In this document: piece after piece, positions 27,391 to 36,150 of the stretch
Numbering within the stretch: position 1 is the first letter of the stretch
How the letters are laid out: each line of letters begins with the position of its first letter
NCBI GenBank assembly: GCA_030531795.1
Contig: JAUNMN010000002.1
Span: 1-64,000, forward strand
Reading direction: 5' to 3'
From: Neisseria sp.
Lineage (GTDB): Bacteria; Pseudomonadota; Gammaproteobacteria; Burkholderiales; Neisseriaceae
Length of the DNA: 64,000 bases
Position numbers and translations under genes: made by a program
The notes under the pieces: generated by a model
Database searches by the model: none
What the model saw: the letters and a program-made list of their open reading frames with translations, nothing else
What the model was told of the DNA's origin: nothing

Positions 27391-27684
27391 TATTGTTCTC
27401 CATTGAGTAAGTTCAAAATTTATTGACTGTCGCTCTGTGAACAGCCAGTTGCATTGTAACGCCAAAAATGAAATTTAAAATCCTTTTGTCTAACACCAAA
27501 CTGCAATAAATTTCACCATCTCTAACATATAAAAATACCGCCTACTGCTGAAAAGAGTCCATTTAGGCTCACTTTAACAGCGCAGACGGCATCTTTTATT
27601 TCGTTCAAAGTTCAATCGCTACTTTGAACCTTTATGTGAACAAATCTTTTATTTCACGTTTGAATTCACGTTTAAATCCTGCTT

Positions 27685-28602
27685 TCACTCCACAAACTTC
27701 ACGCCTGCCAGTTGTGATTTCATAATCGCCGAGCGAATGGCGCCGAGTGCTTTCGGGCGCACGAAGTTGCGGCGGTATGCCAACACGATGCGGCGTTCGG
27801 GCGCATTGCTTGCAAACGGAATGATGCTGAACAGGGTGTGGTCGTTTTCGGTGAGCGCGGTAGACGGCAACACGCTAATCGCCAAACCGCTTGCCACCAT
27901 GTGGCGGATGGTGTTGATGCTGCTGCCTTGCAGGGTGTTGGTTAAACCCGAAATGCGTTGGCGTGCTGCTAACTCGGAACAGCTGTCCAACACATTATCG
28001 CGCATGCAGTTGCCTTCGGTCAGCAACAACACTTGCTCTTGCGCCAGTTGTTGTTGGCTCACGGAATCCAGTTCTTCAAATGGATGTCCTTTTGGCACAA
28101 TCACGAAAAACGGTTCGTCATACAAAGGCTCGGTAACCACGCCTGCTTCGTGAAACGGTTCGGCAACGACTAAAGCGTCTAAATCGCCGCGTTTGAGCGA
28201 GTCAATCAGCGTTTGGGTGTAGTTTTCTTCCAACATCAGCGGCATATTTGGGGCGATGTCGCGCAAGGAAACGATGAGTTTGGGCAATAAATACGGGGCA
28301 ACGGTGAAAATCAAGCCGAGTTTGAATGCGCCTTCTAACTCGTTTTGTTCTTCGTTTGCCAGTTGCTTAATCACTTCGGCTTCGTCCAACACTTTACGCG
28401 CTTGCTCCACAATGCGTGCGCCTGCTTCGGTGGTTAATACTTCGTTGCTGCTGCGGTCAAACAGCGACACCGCCAACTCTTCTTCCAGCTTTTTAATCGC
28501 GATGGATAAGGTTGGCTGACTGACAAAGCAACGCTGTGCAGCACGGCCAAAATGTTTTTCTTGGGCAACGGCAACAATGTAACGCAGTTCAGTCAAAGTC
28601 AT
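27685..28602 (-). CDS. oxyR: hydrogen peroxide-sensing regulator OxyR
   Basis: LysR-family protein, 305 residues, with an amino-terminal winged helix (FGRAAQRCFVSQPTLSIAIKKLEEEL) and a sensor domain. The redox cysteines C199 (TEGNCMRD) and C208 (DSCSE) are at exactly the E. coli OxyR numbers. It starts three bases after the minE stop, giving the Neisseria arrangement minC-minD-minE-oxyR, so it is likely transcribed with the division genes. Confidence 0.94.
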   Translation of the reverse strand: MTLTELRYIVAVAQEKHFGRAAQRCFVSQPTLSIAIKKLEEELAVSLFDRSSNEVLTTEAGARIVEQARKVLDEAEVIKQLANEEQNELEGAFKLGLIFTVAPYLLPKLIVSLRDIAPNMPLMLEENYTQTLIDSLKRGDLDALVVAEPFHEAGVVTEPLYDEPFFVIVPKGHPFEELDSVSQQQLAQEQVLLLTEGNCMRDNVLDSCSELAARQRISGLTNTLQGSSINTIRHMVASGLAISVLPSTALTENDHTLFSIIPFASNAPERRIVLAYRRNFVRPKALGAIRSAIMKSQLAGVKFVE

Positions 28603-28605
28603 GAT

Positions 28606-28872
28606 TTACGCCTTTTTTGCTTGGTCTGGCAAAGTGATGTTGAGTTCCAACACATCCAAACCGTCTTGTTTTTCTTGAGAAATGCGAATGTCGTCCAGCG
28701 AAACGTTCACATATTTAGACAACACTTCCAGCAACTCTTTGCGCAAAGTCGGTAAATAATCAGGCGCAGCGTCTTGGTTGGCGCGTTCTTGGGCAATGAT
28801 GATTTGCAAACGGTCGCGCGCCACTGCTGCGGTTTTTTGTTTTTTACCAAACAACATATCAATCAAAGACAT
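28606..28872 (-). CDS. minE: cell division topological specificity factor MinE
   Basis: An 88-residue protein with the amino-terminal MinD-binding/membrane helix ([31 protein letters not shown]) and the dimerising carboxyl domain ([17 protein letters not shown]). It stimulates MinD ATPase so that MinCD oscillates away from midcell. Placed three bases after minD and three before oxyR. Confidence 0.96.
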   Translation of the reverse strand: MSLIDMLFGKKQKTAAVARDRLQIIIAQERANQDAAPDYLPTLRKELLEVLSKYVNVSLDDIRISQEKQDGLDVLELNITLPDQAKKA

Positions 28873-28875
28873 GGC

Positions 28876-29688
28876 TTAACCTCCAAACAAGCGTTGGAAG
28901 AAACCTTTTTTCTCGGCTTCCAAGAAACGCATTTCGCGGTTTTCGCCCAACAGGCGCGCAATCACATCTTTATACGCTTCGGCTGCTGGCACATCGTTTT
29001 GATGAATCACAGGCGAACCAGAGTTAGACGCTTGCAACACGTTTTGTGATTCTGGAATCACGCCAATCAAAGGAATGCGCAACAAGTCGCAAATGTCTTG
29101 CACCGACAACATATCGCCGCTGGCAACGCGCTCTGGCGAATAACGCGTAATCAGCAAATGTTCTTTGATGCGCTCGCCTTTTTCGGCATGACGCGATTTG
29201 CTTTGCAAAATGCCCAAAATGCGGTCGGAATCGCGTACGCTAGACACTTCAGGATTGGTTGTGATAATCGCTTCATCGGCAAAATACAATGCCATCAACG
29301 CGCCTTGTTCAATGCCTGCTGGCGAGTCGCAAATCACAAATTCAAAACCCATTTCGCCTGTTAATTCGTTCAATACTTTTTCCACGCCTTCACGCGTCAA
29401 TGCGTCTTTGTCGCGCGTTTGCGACGCAGGCAACACAAACAAATTGTCGCAATGTTTGTCTTTGATTAAGGCTTGGCTCAAATTCGCTTCGCCTTGAATC
29501 ACATTGATGAAATCGTATACCACGCGGCGTTCGCAACCCATAATCAAATCCAAATTACGCAAGCCCACGTCAAAGTCAATCACGGCGGTTTTGTGTCCGC
29601 GCAATGCCAAACCTGAAGCGATGCTGGCTGAAGTGGTGGTTTTGCCCACGCCGCCTTTACCTGAAGTTACCACAATAATTTTAGCCAC
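28876..29688 (-). CDS. minD: septum site-determining ATPase MinD
   Basis: Deviant Walker A GKGGVGKTT at 10-18, DFDVGLRNLDLIMGCERR, and a carboxyl amphipathic helix (EKKGFFQRLFGG) for membrane binding identify MinD (270 residues). It recruits MinC and is controlled by MinE. Its upstream gap of 151 bp to minC holds a Correia-like element, which might carry promoter activity. Confidence 0.97.
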   Translation of the reverse strand: MAKIIVVTSGKGGVGKTTTSASIASGLALRGHKTAVIDFDVGLRNLDLIMGCERRVVYDFINVIQGEANLSQALIKDKHCDNLFVLPASQTRDKDALTREGVEKVLNELTGEMGFEFVICDSPAGIEQGALMALYFADEAIITTNPEVSSVRDSDRILGILQSKSRHAEKGERIKEHLLITRYSPERVASGDMLSVQDICDLLRIPLIGVIPESQNVLQASNSGSPVIHQNDVPAAEAYKDVIARLLGENREMRFLEAEKKGFFQRLFGG

Positions 29689-29739
29689 AATATTTCCTTT
29701 TGTTTCAAATAATTAAATAAAAATCAAAACGCATCAGCC

Positions 29740-29843
29740 ATAGTCAAATAAATTTAAAATAAGACAAGGCGCGAAGCCGAAGACAGTACAGATAGTACGG
29801 CGAGGCGAAGCAACGATGTATCATTTTAAATTTAAAAGACTAT
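29740..29843. mobile_element. Correia-like repeat element, copy 1 (104 bp)
   Basis: Bounded by ATAGTC at 29740-29745 and GACTAT at 29838-29843, with a core GACAAGGCGCGAAGCCG then GACAGTAC and TAGTACGGCGAGGCGAAG. The core matches my memory of the internally deleted Neisseria Correia element. By hand alignment it differs from the second copy (57439-57542, opposite strand) at seven of 104 positions. It lies between minC and minD and overlaps the minC stop codon. Confidence 0.85.
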
Positions 29844-30529
29844 ATCGCACTGATGTGTAAACGCTCGTCCTGCAGATACACTTGCACCGCTTGTTTGTGC
29901 AAATGTGCTGGCAAATCCTGTTCAAAGTTGCGATAAATGCCTGCTACCGACACCAATTCCGCCTGCATCGAATGAATGAAAATTCGCGCATCGCGGTTGC
30001 CGTCTGCACCTGCCAAAGCACGTCCGCGCATCGGTGCGTACACATGAATATTGCCGTCTGCAATGATTTCCGCGCCTTCGCTGACCACGCCTGTAACAAT
30101 CAAATCGGCGTGTTCGGCGTAAACCTGTTGTCCTGTGCGAATCGGCGTGTTGATGAACACAGTTGGACGGCAAACTCTAACCGTTTCTTGCTTTTTGCTC
30201 GCTACAGGCGTTTCGCTTTCGGCGTTTACCGCTTCGCTCACAAAATGCAAACCCGACGCTTCGGCGGCTGGTTTCCACAATTCGGCGTTGGCATGACGCA
30301 AGCTGTTGGGGCGCAAACCGTGTTCGTGCAACACGTCGCAGACGGCATCTAATTGAATATCGGTTGGCGCGGCGATGTCGTTCACATCCAACATCACGGG
30401 CATATCCAACTCGCGATAACTCGCCGCCACTTCGTCCAACCACGCGTTCAAGCGCGTCAAATCATCGGAATCCAAATGAAGACTCAAGGCATTTTGCCGC
30501 GTGTACTTCATTTTGTAACTTGCTTTCAT
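29840..30529 (-). CDS. minC: septum formation inhibitor MinC
   Basis: A 229-residue FtsZ inhibitor with a variable amino domain and the conserved carboxyl beta-helix (TPIRTGQQVYAEHADLIVTGVVSEGAEIIADGNIHVYAPMRGRALAGADGN) that binds MinD. Two ATGs are possible, at 30529 and 30511; neither has a strong ribosome site. The last codons ATA-TAG lie at the edge of the Correia-like element, so the element provides the stop. Confidence 0.9.
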   Translation of the reverse strand: MKASYKMKYTRQNALSLHLDSDDLTRLNAWLDEVAASYRELDMPVMLDVNDIAAPTDIQLDAVCDVLHEHGLRPNSLRHANAELWKPAAEASGLHFVSEAVNAESETPVASKKQETVRVCRPTVFINTPIRTGQQVYAEHADLIVTGVVSEGAEIIADGNIHVYAPMRGRALAGADGNRDARIFIHSMQAELVSVAGIYRNFEQDLPAHLHKQAVQVYLQDERLHISAI

Positions 30530-30618
30530 CAGGGCAACACCATAAATTTTTTCAATTAGCGAAGTTTACCGCAGACGGCAATGCGATTCAATTTTTCTAC
30601 GCGTTTTTTGTGTAAAAA

Positions 30619-30656
30619 ATGCCGTCTGCAAACCTTGATGATTCTGCAGACGGCAT
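30619..30656 (-). terminator. uptake-sequence hairpin after the TerC gene
   Basis: ATGCCGTCTGCA at 30619-30630 pairs with TGCAGACGGCAT at 30645-30656, 14-base loop. On the minus strand it is 21 bp after the TerC stop and is followed by TTTTTTACAC. Confidence 0.75.
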
Positions 30657-30677
30657 CGTTTGGCTCAAATGCGCGGT

Positions 30678-31658
30678 TTATTTATTTTGCATCTTTTCTA
30701 ATTTTTTGCTGTACACCAGCGAAGTCAAAATAGACGCACCCAAAGCACCGAACACCACCGCCAAAGAAATAGCAACAGGAATGTGAACCCAGTGCATAAT
30801 CAACATCTTAATGCCGATGAAGCTCAACACAAACGCCAAACCGTAGTTCAAGAACACGAAGCGGTCTGCCATGTCAGCGAGCAAGAAATACATCGCGCGC
30901 AAGCCCAAAATCGCGAAGATATTAGACGTTAATACGATGAACGGGTCAGTTGTTACCGCGAAAATCGCAGGAATGCTGTCCACCGCAAACACCACATCGC
31001 TCAATTCCACCATAATCAACACCAGCAACAACGGCGTGGCAATGCGTTTGCCGTTTTCAATGGTGAAGAATTTTTCGCCGTCCAACTGGTCGCTGACTTT
31101 GATGTGTTTTTTCAGCCATTGCAAGATTTTATTGTTTGCCATGTCTTCATCGTCGTCTTCGCCGTCGGTGTGTTTAATCATTTTGATGCCTGTATACAAC
31201 AAGAACGCGCCGAAAATGTACAACACCCACTGGAACTGACTCACCAACAACGCGCCGACAAACACCATAATCGCGCGCAAAATAATCGCGCCGAACACGC
31301 CGTAAAGCAACACGCGGTGTTGGTATTGCGCAGGCACTTTGAAATAACTGAAAATCATCAGGAACACAAATAAATTGTCCACCGCCAATGATTTTTCCAA
31401 AACATAGCCCGTGAAATATTCCATCACTTTGGTTTTCGCCAATTCCGCGCCGTAGCTGCTTGACACTTCCCAATACAGCCAACCTGCAAACGCACACGAC
31501 ACGGCAATCCACACCACCGACCACATCAGCGCTTCTTTTGCGCTGACTTTATGCGACCCCGTTTTTTTCAGCGACAACATATCTACGCCAATCATAATCA
31601 GCACGGCAATAAAAAACACGCCGTAAAAAAGCGGCGAGCCAATATTGATTTCGTTCAT
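30678..31658 (-). CDS. TerC/Alx family integral membrane protein
   Basis: A 326-residue protein with about nine membrane helices. Conserved acidic motifs SLAVDNLFVFLMIFSYFKVP and ELSDVVFAVDSIPAIFAVTTDPFIVLTSNIFAILGLRA are the TerC signature; members related to Alx export manganese. A hydrophilic loop rich in Asp and Glu (HTDGEDDDEDM) lies at mid-protein. I see no yybP-ykoY manganese riboswitch in the short leader. Substrate is inferred from the family only. Confidence 0.88.
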   Translation of the reverse strand: MNEINIGSPLFYGVFFIAVLIMIGVDMLSLKKTGSHKVSAKEALMWSVVWIAVSCAFAGWLYWEVSSSYGAELAKTKVMEYFTGYVLEKSLAVDNLFVFLMIFSYFKVPAQYQHRVLLYGVFGAIILRAIMVFVGALLVSQFQWVLYIFGAFLLYTGIKMIKHTDGEDDDEDMANNKILQWLKKHIKVSDQLDGEKFFTIENGKRIATPLLLVLIMVELSDVVFAVDSIPAIFAVTTDPFIVLTSNIFAILGLRAMYFLLADMADRFVFLNYGLAFVLSFIGIKMLIMHWVHIPVAISLAVVFGALGASILTSLVYSKKLEKMQNK

Positions 31659-31732
31659 TATTTTTTATCCATTTCCTAGTTGGTTAATGATTTGATTTGA
31701 AATTTGATTTTCGGCGCGATTGTACCACGCAA

Positions 31733-31752
31733 TGCCGTCTGCAGACGGCATT
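31733..31752. repeat. perfect 20-bp uptake palindrome
   Basis: ATGCCGTCTGCAGACGGCAT in the gap between the small lipoprotein gene and the TerC gene. No T-run follows on the minus strand, so termination here is uncertain. Confidence 0.75.
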
Positions 31753-31816
31753 TGTTTGCTTTTCAGCCCGTTCACATTAAAAATCGCTATGAATGTTCAC
31801 CCAAACACACAAAAAC

Positions 31817-31972
31817 TCAATGGCTAACTCGGGTTTTAGAGGTTTCCACGCCCACACTGATTTGTCCGTACACTTCGCTGCTGCCCGAGCGGTAAACCGA
31901 ACCGCCAGAGTTGGCACACGCCGCCAACAACACAACGCCACTCAATACCAAAATCCATTTCACGCTGTTCAT
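31817..31972 (-). CDS. 51-residue small lipoprotein
   Basis: ATG at 31972 follows AAAGGA at a good distance. The product starts MNSVKWILVLSGVVLLAACAN, a lipoprotein signal with the lipobox LAAC and lipidated C19. The mature peptide is short (SGGSVYRSGSSEVYGQISVGVETSKTR) and polar. It should be anchored in the inner or outer membrane; Asn rather than Asp near position +2 favours the outer membrane. Similar tiny lipoproteins are common in Neisseriaceae; function unknown. Confidence 0.75.
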   Translation of the reverse strand: MNSVKWILVLSGVVLLAACANSGGSVYRSGSSEVYGQISVGVETSKTRVSH

Positions 31973-32066
31973 GATTGTCCTTTCTTTAGTTTGCTTAAAT
32001 TGCCATTTGATTTTTGATTGTGTTCATAAATGAAAAACAGTTTGCCAACGATGCCGTCTGCACGGT

Positions 32067-33377
32067 TTAAACAACTTGCGTTTCATCTGCAGACGGCAAC
32101 ACGTTCAAGCGCACGCTGAATTCGCTGCCCTTGCCGACTTCGCTGGCGATGTGTAGCTGCGCGCCGTGCAAAGCCAGCGCGTGTTTGCAAATCGCCAAAC
32201 CCAAACCTGTGCCACCTGCTTGACGGCTGCGTCCTTTGTCCACACGATAAAAACGGTCGGTCAAATGCGGCAAATGTTCGGCGGCAATGCCCATGCCCGT
32301 ATCTTGCGCCAGCACTTCAGCTTCGGTTTCGTTCACGCGCGTCAAACGCCAAACGATGCGCCCGTTTTCAGGCGTGTAGCGCACCGCGTTAAACAAAATA
32401 TTGCTTAACGCGCTGTACAAATCTTGCTGCACGCCGTTTAACCAGATGCCGTCTGCAATTTGCGCACGCAAATCGTGTTTGCCTGCCGACAACAATTGCG
32501 CTTGCGCAAAAACCTGCTGACACAAAGCACTCAAATCCACCGCCACAAATTCGGGTTCTGCGCCCGATTCCAAGCGCGACAAGGTGAGCAAATCGTTTAA
32601 CAAATGCTGCATCCGCGTGCCTTCTTGCGCCATCAAAGCCAAAAATTCCTGTCGTTGCGACGCAGGCAAATCGGGCATTTGCGCCAAAGTTTCCGCAAAA
32701 CCATTGATGACCGTCAGCGGCGTTTTCAGTTCGTGCGACACATTCGCCACAAACGCCGTGCGCATCGCGTGCAAACGTTCCGCCTCGCTGATGTCTTGCG
32801 TAATCAGCAGCAACTCATTACGCCCAAACGGCGTGCCCGTCAATTGCACAAACCGCTCCTTGCCAGCCTGTTTCACGCGCAAATGCAAACTTTTGTTCGC
32901 CACATCATTCGCCAGCCAGTCCGCCAACTCGGGCTGCGACACCGCGCGCAACACAGGTTCGCCCCAAGTCGGGCTCACTTTCAAATGCAAATGCTCCACC
33001 GCCGCGCCGTTTGCCCACACAATCCGCCGATTTTTGTCCAACAACAACACGCCATTCGGCATCGCCTGCGCCGCCCGATTAAAACGCTGCAAAGCCTGCG
33101 ACAGCTTTTGTTTGCGTTTTTGATGAGTTTTTTCGCGCGAACGCAAAGCGTTAAAAATCCCGCCCCACATCCCTTCCGCCTGTGGCAAAGTCTGCTGCTT
33201 ATCGTCCAGCCAACGACTCAAACGCTGAATATGGTAAAACTGCCGCGCCAACAACACGCTCGCCAAAGCCGCCCACAAGGCAAAAAAGCCTGCCCAACCG
33301 TAACGCGGATAAGCAAGCAAAGCGGCGCTCAACAAAAAGAAAATATGCACCAACAAACTTTGTAAAGGTTTCGGCAT
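32067..33377 (-). CDS. phoR: phosphate regulon sensor kinase PhoR
   Basis: A 436-residue kinase with two amino-terminal helices, a PAS domain (MPNGVLLLDKNRRIVWANGAAVEHL), HisKA with the phospho-acceptor in FVANVSHELKTPLTVINGF, and the ATPase with NILFNAVRYT, DTGMGIAAEHLPHLTDRFYRVDKGR and GTGLGLAICKHAL. The downstream order phoB-phoR and the domain plan fit PhoR. The gap to phoB is 36 bp and holds an uptake palindrome. Confidence 0.88.
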   Translation of the reverse strand: MPKPLQSLLVHIFFLLSAALLAYPRYGWAGFFALWAALASVLLARQFYHIQRLSRWLDDKQQTLPQAEGMWGGIFNALRSREKTHQKRKQKLSQALQRFNRAAQAMPNGVLLLDKNRRIVWANGAAVEHLHLKVSPTWGEPVLRAVSQPELADWLANDVANKSLHLRVKQAGKERFVQLTGTPFGRNELLLITQDISEAERLHAMRTAFVANVSHELKTPLTVINGFAETLAQMPDLPASQRQEFLALMAQEGTRMQHLLNDLLTLSRLESGAEPEFVAVDLSALCQQVFAQAQLLSAGKHDLRAQIADGIWLNGVQQDLYSALSNILFNAVRYTPENGRIVWRLTRVNETEAEVLAQDTGMGIAAEHLPHLTDRFYRVDKGRSRQAGGTGLGLAICKHALALHGAQLHIASEVGKGSEFSVRLNVLPSADETQVV

Positions 33378-33394
33378 CGCTGTCCCTTCATCGC

Positions 33395-33414
33395 TTGCCG
33401 TCTGCAGACGGCAT
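33395..33414. repeat. uptake palindrome between phoB and phoR
   Basis: TTGCCGTCTGCAGACGGCAT contains the 16-bp perfect palindrome. The phoB stop TGA overlaps the GATGCC of the minus-strand word. As an 8-bp stem just after a stop inside a likely operon it could protect the phoB mRNA end or reduce phoR expression. Confidence 0.75.
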
Positions 33415-34112
33415 CAAACCCCTTCCACATTCGCGGAAAAACGATAACCCGAACCGCGCACGGTTTGAACGTATGCATCAAAGCCGCTGGCTTCCAAGGA
33501 TTTTCGCAAGCGGCGAATGTGCACGTCTACCGTGCGTTCTTCCACGAAAACGTGGTCGCCCCACACCAAATCCAACAGTTGGCGACGGCTGTAAACGCGT
33601 TCGGTGTGGGTCATGAAAAAGTGCAGCAAACGAAATTCGGCTGGACCTAAATCCAACTCGATGCCGTCTGCGCTGACGCGTTGTTCTTCGGGATTGAGTT
33701 TTAAGCCGTTCACATCAATGCTTTGTGTGGTTTTTTGTGGCGCACAACGGCGCAACAAGGCATTGACGCGTGCCACCAGTTCGCGTGGCGAAAACGGTTT
33801 GGTCAGATAATCGTCGGCACCGCCGTTTAAACCTTGTTCTTTGTCGTGTTCTTCGCCGCGCGCGGTCAGCAAAATCACGGGCAATAAACGCGTTCGAGCT
33901 TCGGCACGCAGTTTACGCGTCCATTCCACGCCTGACATTTTCGGCAACATCCAGTCCAACACCAACAAATCGGGCAGCTGCTGATTGAGTAAAACCTGCG
34001 CCGCTTCCACGCTGTCGGCACACGCCACCTCAAAACCTGCTTGCTCCAAGTTAAACCGAATCAGGGTTTGAATCGCGGCTTCGTCTTCCACCACCAAAAT
34101 CCGTGCGCTCAT
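33414..34112 (-). CDS. phoB: phosphate regulon response regulator PhoB
   Basis: A 232-residue OmpR-class regulator: receiver with D53 (LVLDWMLPKMSG) and K in TKPFSPRELVARV, then the winged-helix domain ending EERTVDVHIRRLRKSLEASGFDAYVQTVRGSGYRF. An AAGGAGAACACA ribosome site precedes the ATG at 34112. It precedes phoR and diverges from sdaA with a 215-bp gap. No clear Pho box was found in that gap. Confidence 0.92.
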   Translation of the reverse strand: MSARILVVEDEAAIQTLIRFNLEQAGFEVACADSVEAAQVLLNQQLPDLLVLDWMLPKMSGVEWTRKLRAEARTRLLPVILLTARGEEHDKEQGLNGGADDYLTKPFSPRELVARVNALLRRCAPQKTTQSIDVNGLKLNPEEQRVSADGIELDLGPAEFRLLHFFMTHTERVYSRRQLLDLVWGDHVFVEERTVDVHIRRLRKSLEASGFDAYVQTVRGSGYRFSANVEGV

Positions 34113-34327
34113 TGTGTTCTCCTTTAAATCGCTGTTTTCTTTGTGTTCTCAACCGCGCACATTGTACCGATAAAATGCGCAGACGGCATCTGTGCCGTCT
34201 GCAGTTTTGCCGCCTGCGTGTAAACGGTATACGAACGCGCACAATCGCTTTACAATAAGCCGCTTTCCACAGCGCGAATCTGCGCAAAAATAAGGCGTTT
34301 GCCAAGCAACACACTACAAAGGTTCAC

Positions 34328-35707
34328 ATGATGATTAGCGTTTTTGATATGTTTAAAGTGGGCATCGGCCCGTCCAGCTCACACACGGTCGGCCCGATGA
34401 AGGCGGGCAAAACTTTTATCGACGAACTCATCGCGCAACATCAACTTGCCGCTGTTACGCGTTTGCAGGTAGACGTGTACGGTTCGCTGTCGCTCACAGG
34501 TCACGGACACAACACCGACATCGCGGTGATTTTGGGTTTGATGGGCTATTTGCCCGACAGCGTAGACATCGAAAGCATTGAACAAACCATCGCGCAAGTG
34601 AAAAACGACAAACGTTTAACGCTCGCTGAAGCCAGTGAACACGCCCACGCGATTGACTTTGATTTTTACGCGGATATGCCGTTTCACGCCACCTTCTTGC
34701 CGCGTCATGAAAACGCCATCACGTTCACCGCATTCCACAACGAACAGCCTTTGCACAGCCAAACGTTTTACTCCATCGGCGGCGGTTTTATCGTGGACGA
34801 CGCGCATTTTGGCGAAAGCCAACAAAGCGACATCAGCGTGCCGTTTCCGTATTTTTGTGCCGCCGACATTTTGCGTCATTGCCAAGAACAGGGTTTGCCG
34901 ATTTCCACTTTAGTGTGGCGCAACGAACTGGCTTTGCGTCCGCGCGAGGAAATCGCCGCTTATTTGGCGAATGTTTGGCAAACAATGGAAGCGTGTATTC
35001 ATCGCGGTTTGCACACCGAGGGTTTGTTGCCTGGCCCGCTGAAAGTGGTGCGCCGCGCCAGCTCTTTGCGTCGCGCTTTGGAAGCGCACACCAGCTTAAC
35101 CAACGACCCGATGCAAATCATTGACTGGGTGAATTTGTTTGCTTTGGCAGTGAACGAAGAAAACGCGGCTGGCGGACGCGTGGTAACCGCGCCAACCAAC
35201 GGCGCGTGTGGCATTGTGCCTGCGGTGTTGGCGTATTACCAAAAATTCATCGCGCCTTTAAACGCGGAAACGGTTGAACGTTATTTGCTTGCCAGCAGCG
35301 TCATCGGTTCGCTGTACAAAATGAACGCGTCGATTTCAGGCGCAGAAGTCGGCTGTCAAGGCGAAGTGGGCGTGGCGTGTTCCATGGCGGCGGCGGGTTT
35401 AACCGAAATTTTGGGCGGCACGCCCGACCAAGTCTGCGTTGCTGCGGAAATCGCGATGGAACACAATTTGGGTTTGACTTGCGACCCAGTCGGCGGACAA
35501 GTGCAAGTGCCGTGCATTGAACGCAACGCGATTGCGTCGGTTAAGGCGATTAACGCCAGTCGCATGGCTTTGCGCCACACGGGCAGCCCACGCGTTACTT
35601 TAGACAAAGTGATTGAAACCATGTACGAAACGGGCAAAGACATGCACGCGAAATACCGCGAAACGTCTACTGGCGGCTTGGCGATTAAAATCATGCCATG
35701 CGATTAA
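34328..35707 (+). CDS. sdaA: L-serine ammonia-lyase
   Basis: Deaminates L-serine to pyruvate using a [4Fe-4S] cluster. The 459-residue single-chain enzyme has the amino-terminal beta domain (MISVFDMFKVGIGPSSSHTVGPMKAG) and the catalytic alpha domain with APTNGACGIVPAVLAYY, GAEVGCQGEVGVACSMAAAG and CDPVGGQVQVPCIERNA, which hold the cluster cysteines. Starts at an ATG at 34328, two codons upstream of the family core. Convergent with the yqjK-like gene across a nested hairpin. Confidence 0.96.
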   Translation: MMISVFDMFKVGIGPSSSHTVGPMKAGKTFIDELIAQHQLAAVTRLQVDVYGSLSLTGHGHNTDIAVILGLMGYLPDSVDIESIEQTIAQVKNDKRLTLAEASEHAHAIDFDFYADMPFHATFLPRHENAITFTAFHNEQPLHSQTFYSIGGGFIVDDAHFGESQQSDISVPFPYFCAADILRHCQEQGLPISTLVWRNELALRPREEIAAYLANVWQTMEACIHRGLHTEGLLPGPLKVVRRASSLRRALEAHTSLTNDPMQIIDWVNLFALAVNEENAAGGRVVTAPTNGACGIVPAVLAYYQKFIAPLNAETVERYLLASSVIGSLYKMNASISGAEVGCQGEVGVACSMAAAGLTEILGGTPDQVCVAAEIAMEHNLGLTCDPVGGQVQVPCIERNAIASVKAINASRMALRHTGSPRVTLDKVIETMYETGKDMHAKYRETSTGGLAIKIMPCD

Positions 35708-35759
35708 GCGTTTGCCGTTTTGAACTGAAATTCACTTAAATCAGCAAGTTGATAAAGCT

Positions 35760-35830
35760 ATGCCGTCTGTGACCGAAGGGAATCCCATAGCGAAGCTATA
35801 GGGACAGCCTTATCTAATCGCAGACGGCAT
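35760..35830. terminator. nested hairpin clamped by uptake words after sdaA
   Basis: ATGCCGTCTG at 35760-35769 pairs with CAGACGGCAT at 35821-35830, followed by CTTTTG. Inside, TCCCATAGC pairs with GCTAT-A-GGGA (one-base bulge) around a GAA loop. The GCGAAGC loop and GGGACAG segment recur in the copies at 12642 and 37809. Confidence 0.65.
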
Positions 35831-35877
35831 CTTTTGTATTCGATTTTCTTTTTTTAACCAAACGATTAAAACAAGTC

Positions 35878-36150
35878 TTAACGTTTGCGCTTTTGCCACA
35901 AAACATAAGCCAGCAGCGCAATCACGCGCCCTTTCCAGCTCAATTGTTTACCCAACTGCCACAACACGCCGTTGGGCAAATAATGTTCCAGCTGTCGCCA
36001 AATTTCATTCAAAGCATCGGGCACAGCCGCCGCCGAATGCAAAGCACGCGCCGCTTGTTGCGCGTGTTGCTTTTGCTGTTCACGCACGATTTTCAGCCTT
36101 TGCAGGGCGATTTTCAGCTCCAACAATTCACGTTCTTGTTGCGGATTCAT
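35878..36150 (-). CDS. YqjK-like protein
   Basis: The ATG at 36150 follows a strong AGGAGAAGG site. The 90-residue product has a charged amino-terminal helix (MNPQQERELLELKIALQRLKIVREQQ), and a basic carboxyl end (KGRVIALLAYVLWQKRKR) after a hydrophobic stretch. It is the third gene of a yqjD/yqjE/yqjK-type set. It overlaps the YqjE-like gene by 23 bp. Function not established. Confidence 0.65.
   Translation of the reverse strand: MNPQQERELLELKIALQRLKIVREQQKQHAQQAARALHSAAAVPDALNEIWRQLEHYLPNGVLWQLGKQLSWKGRVIALLAYVLWQKRKR

Noticed and set aside
31659..31732. Manganese riboswitch before the TerC gene
   Set aside because: The leader is short and AT-rich and lacks the conserved yybP-ykoY loops.
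34113..34327. Possible Pho box between phoB and sdaA
   Set aside because: No pair of CTGTCAT-like direct repeats at 11-base spacing was found by eye.
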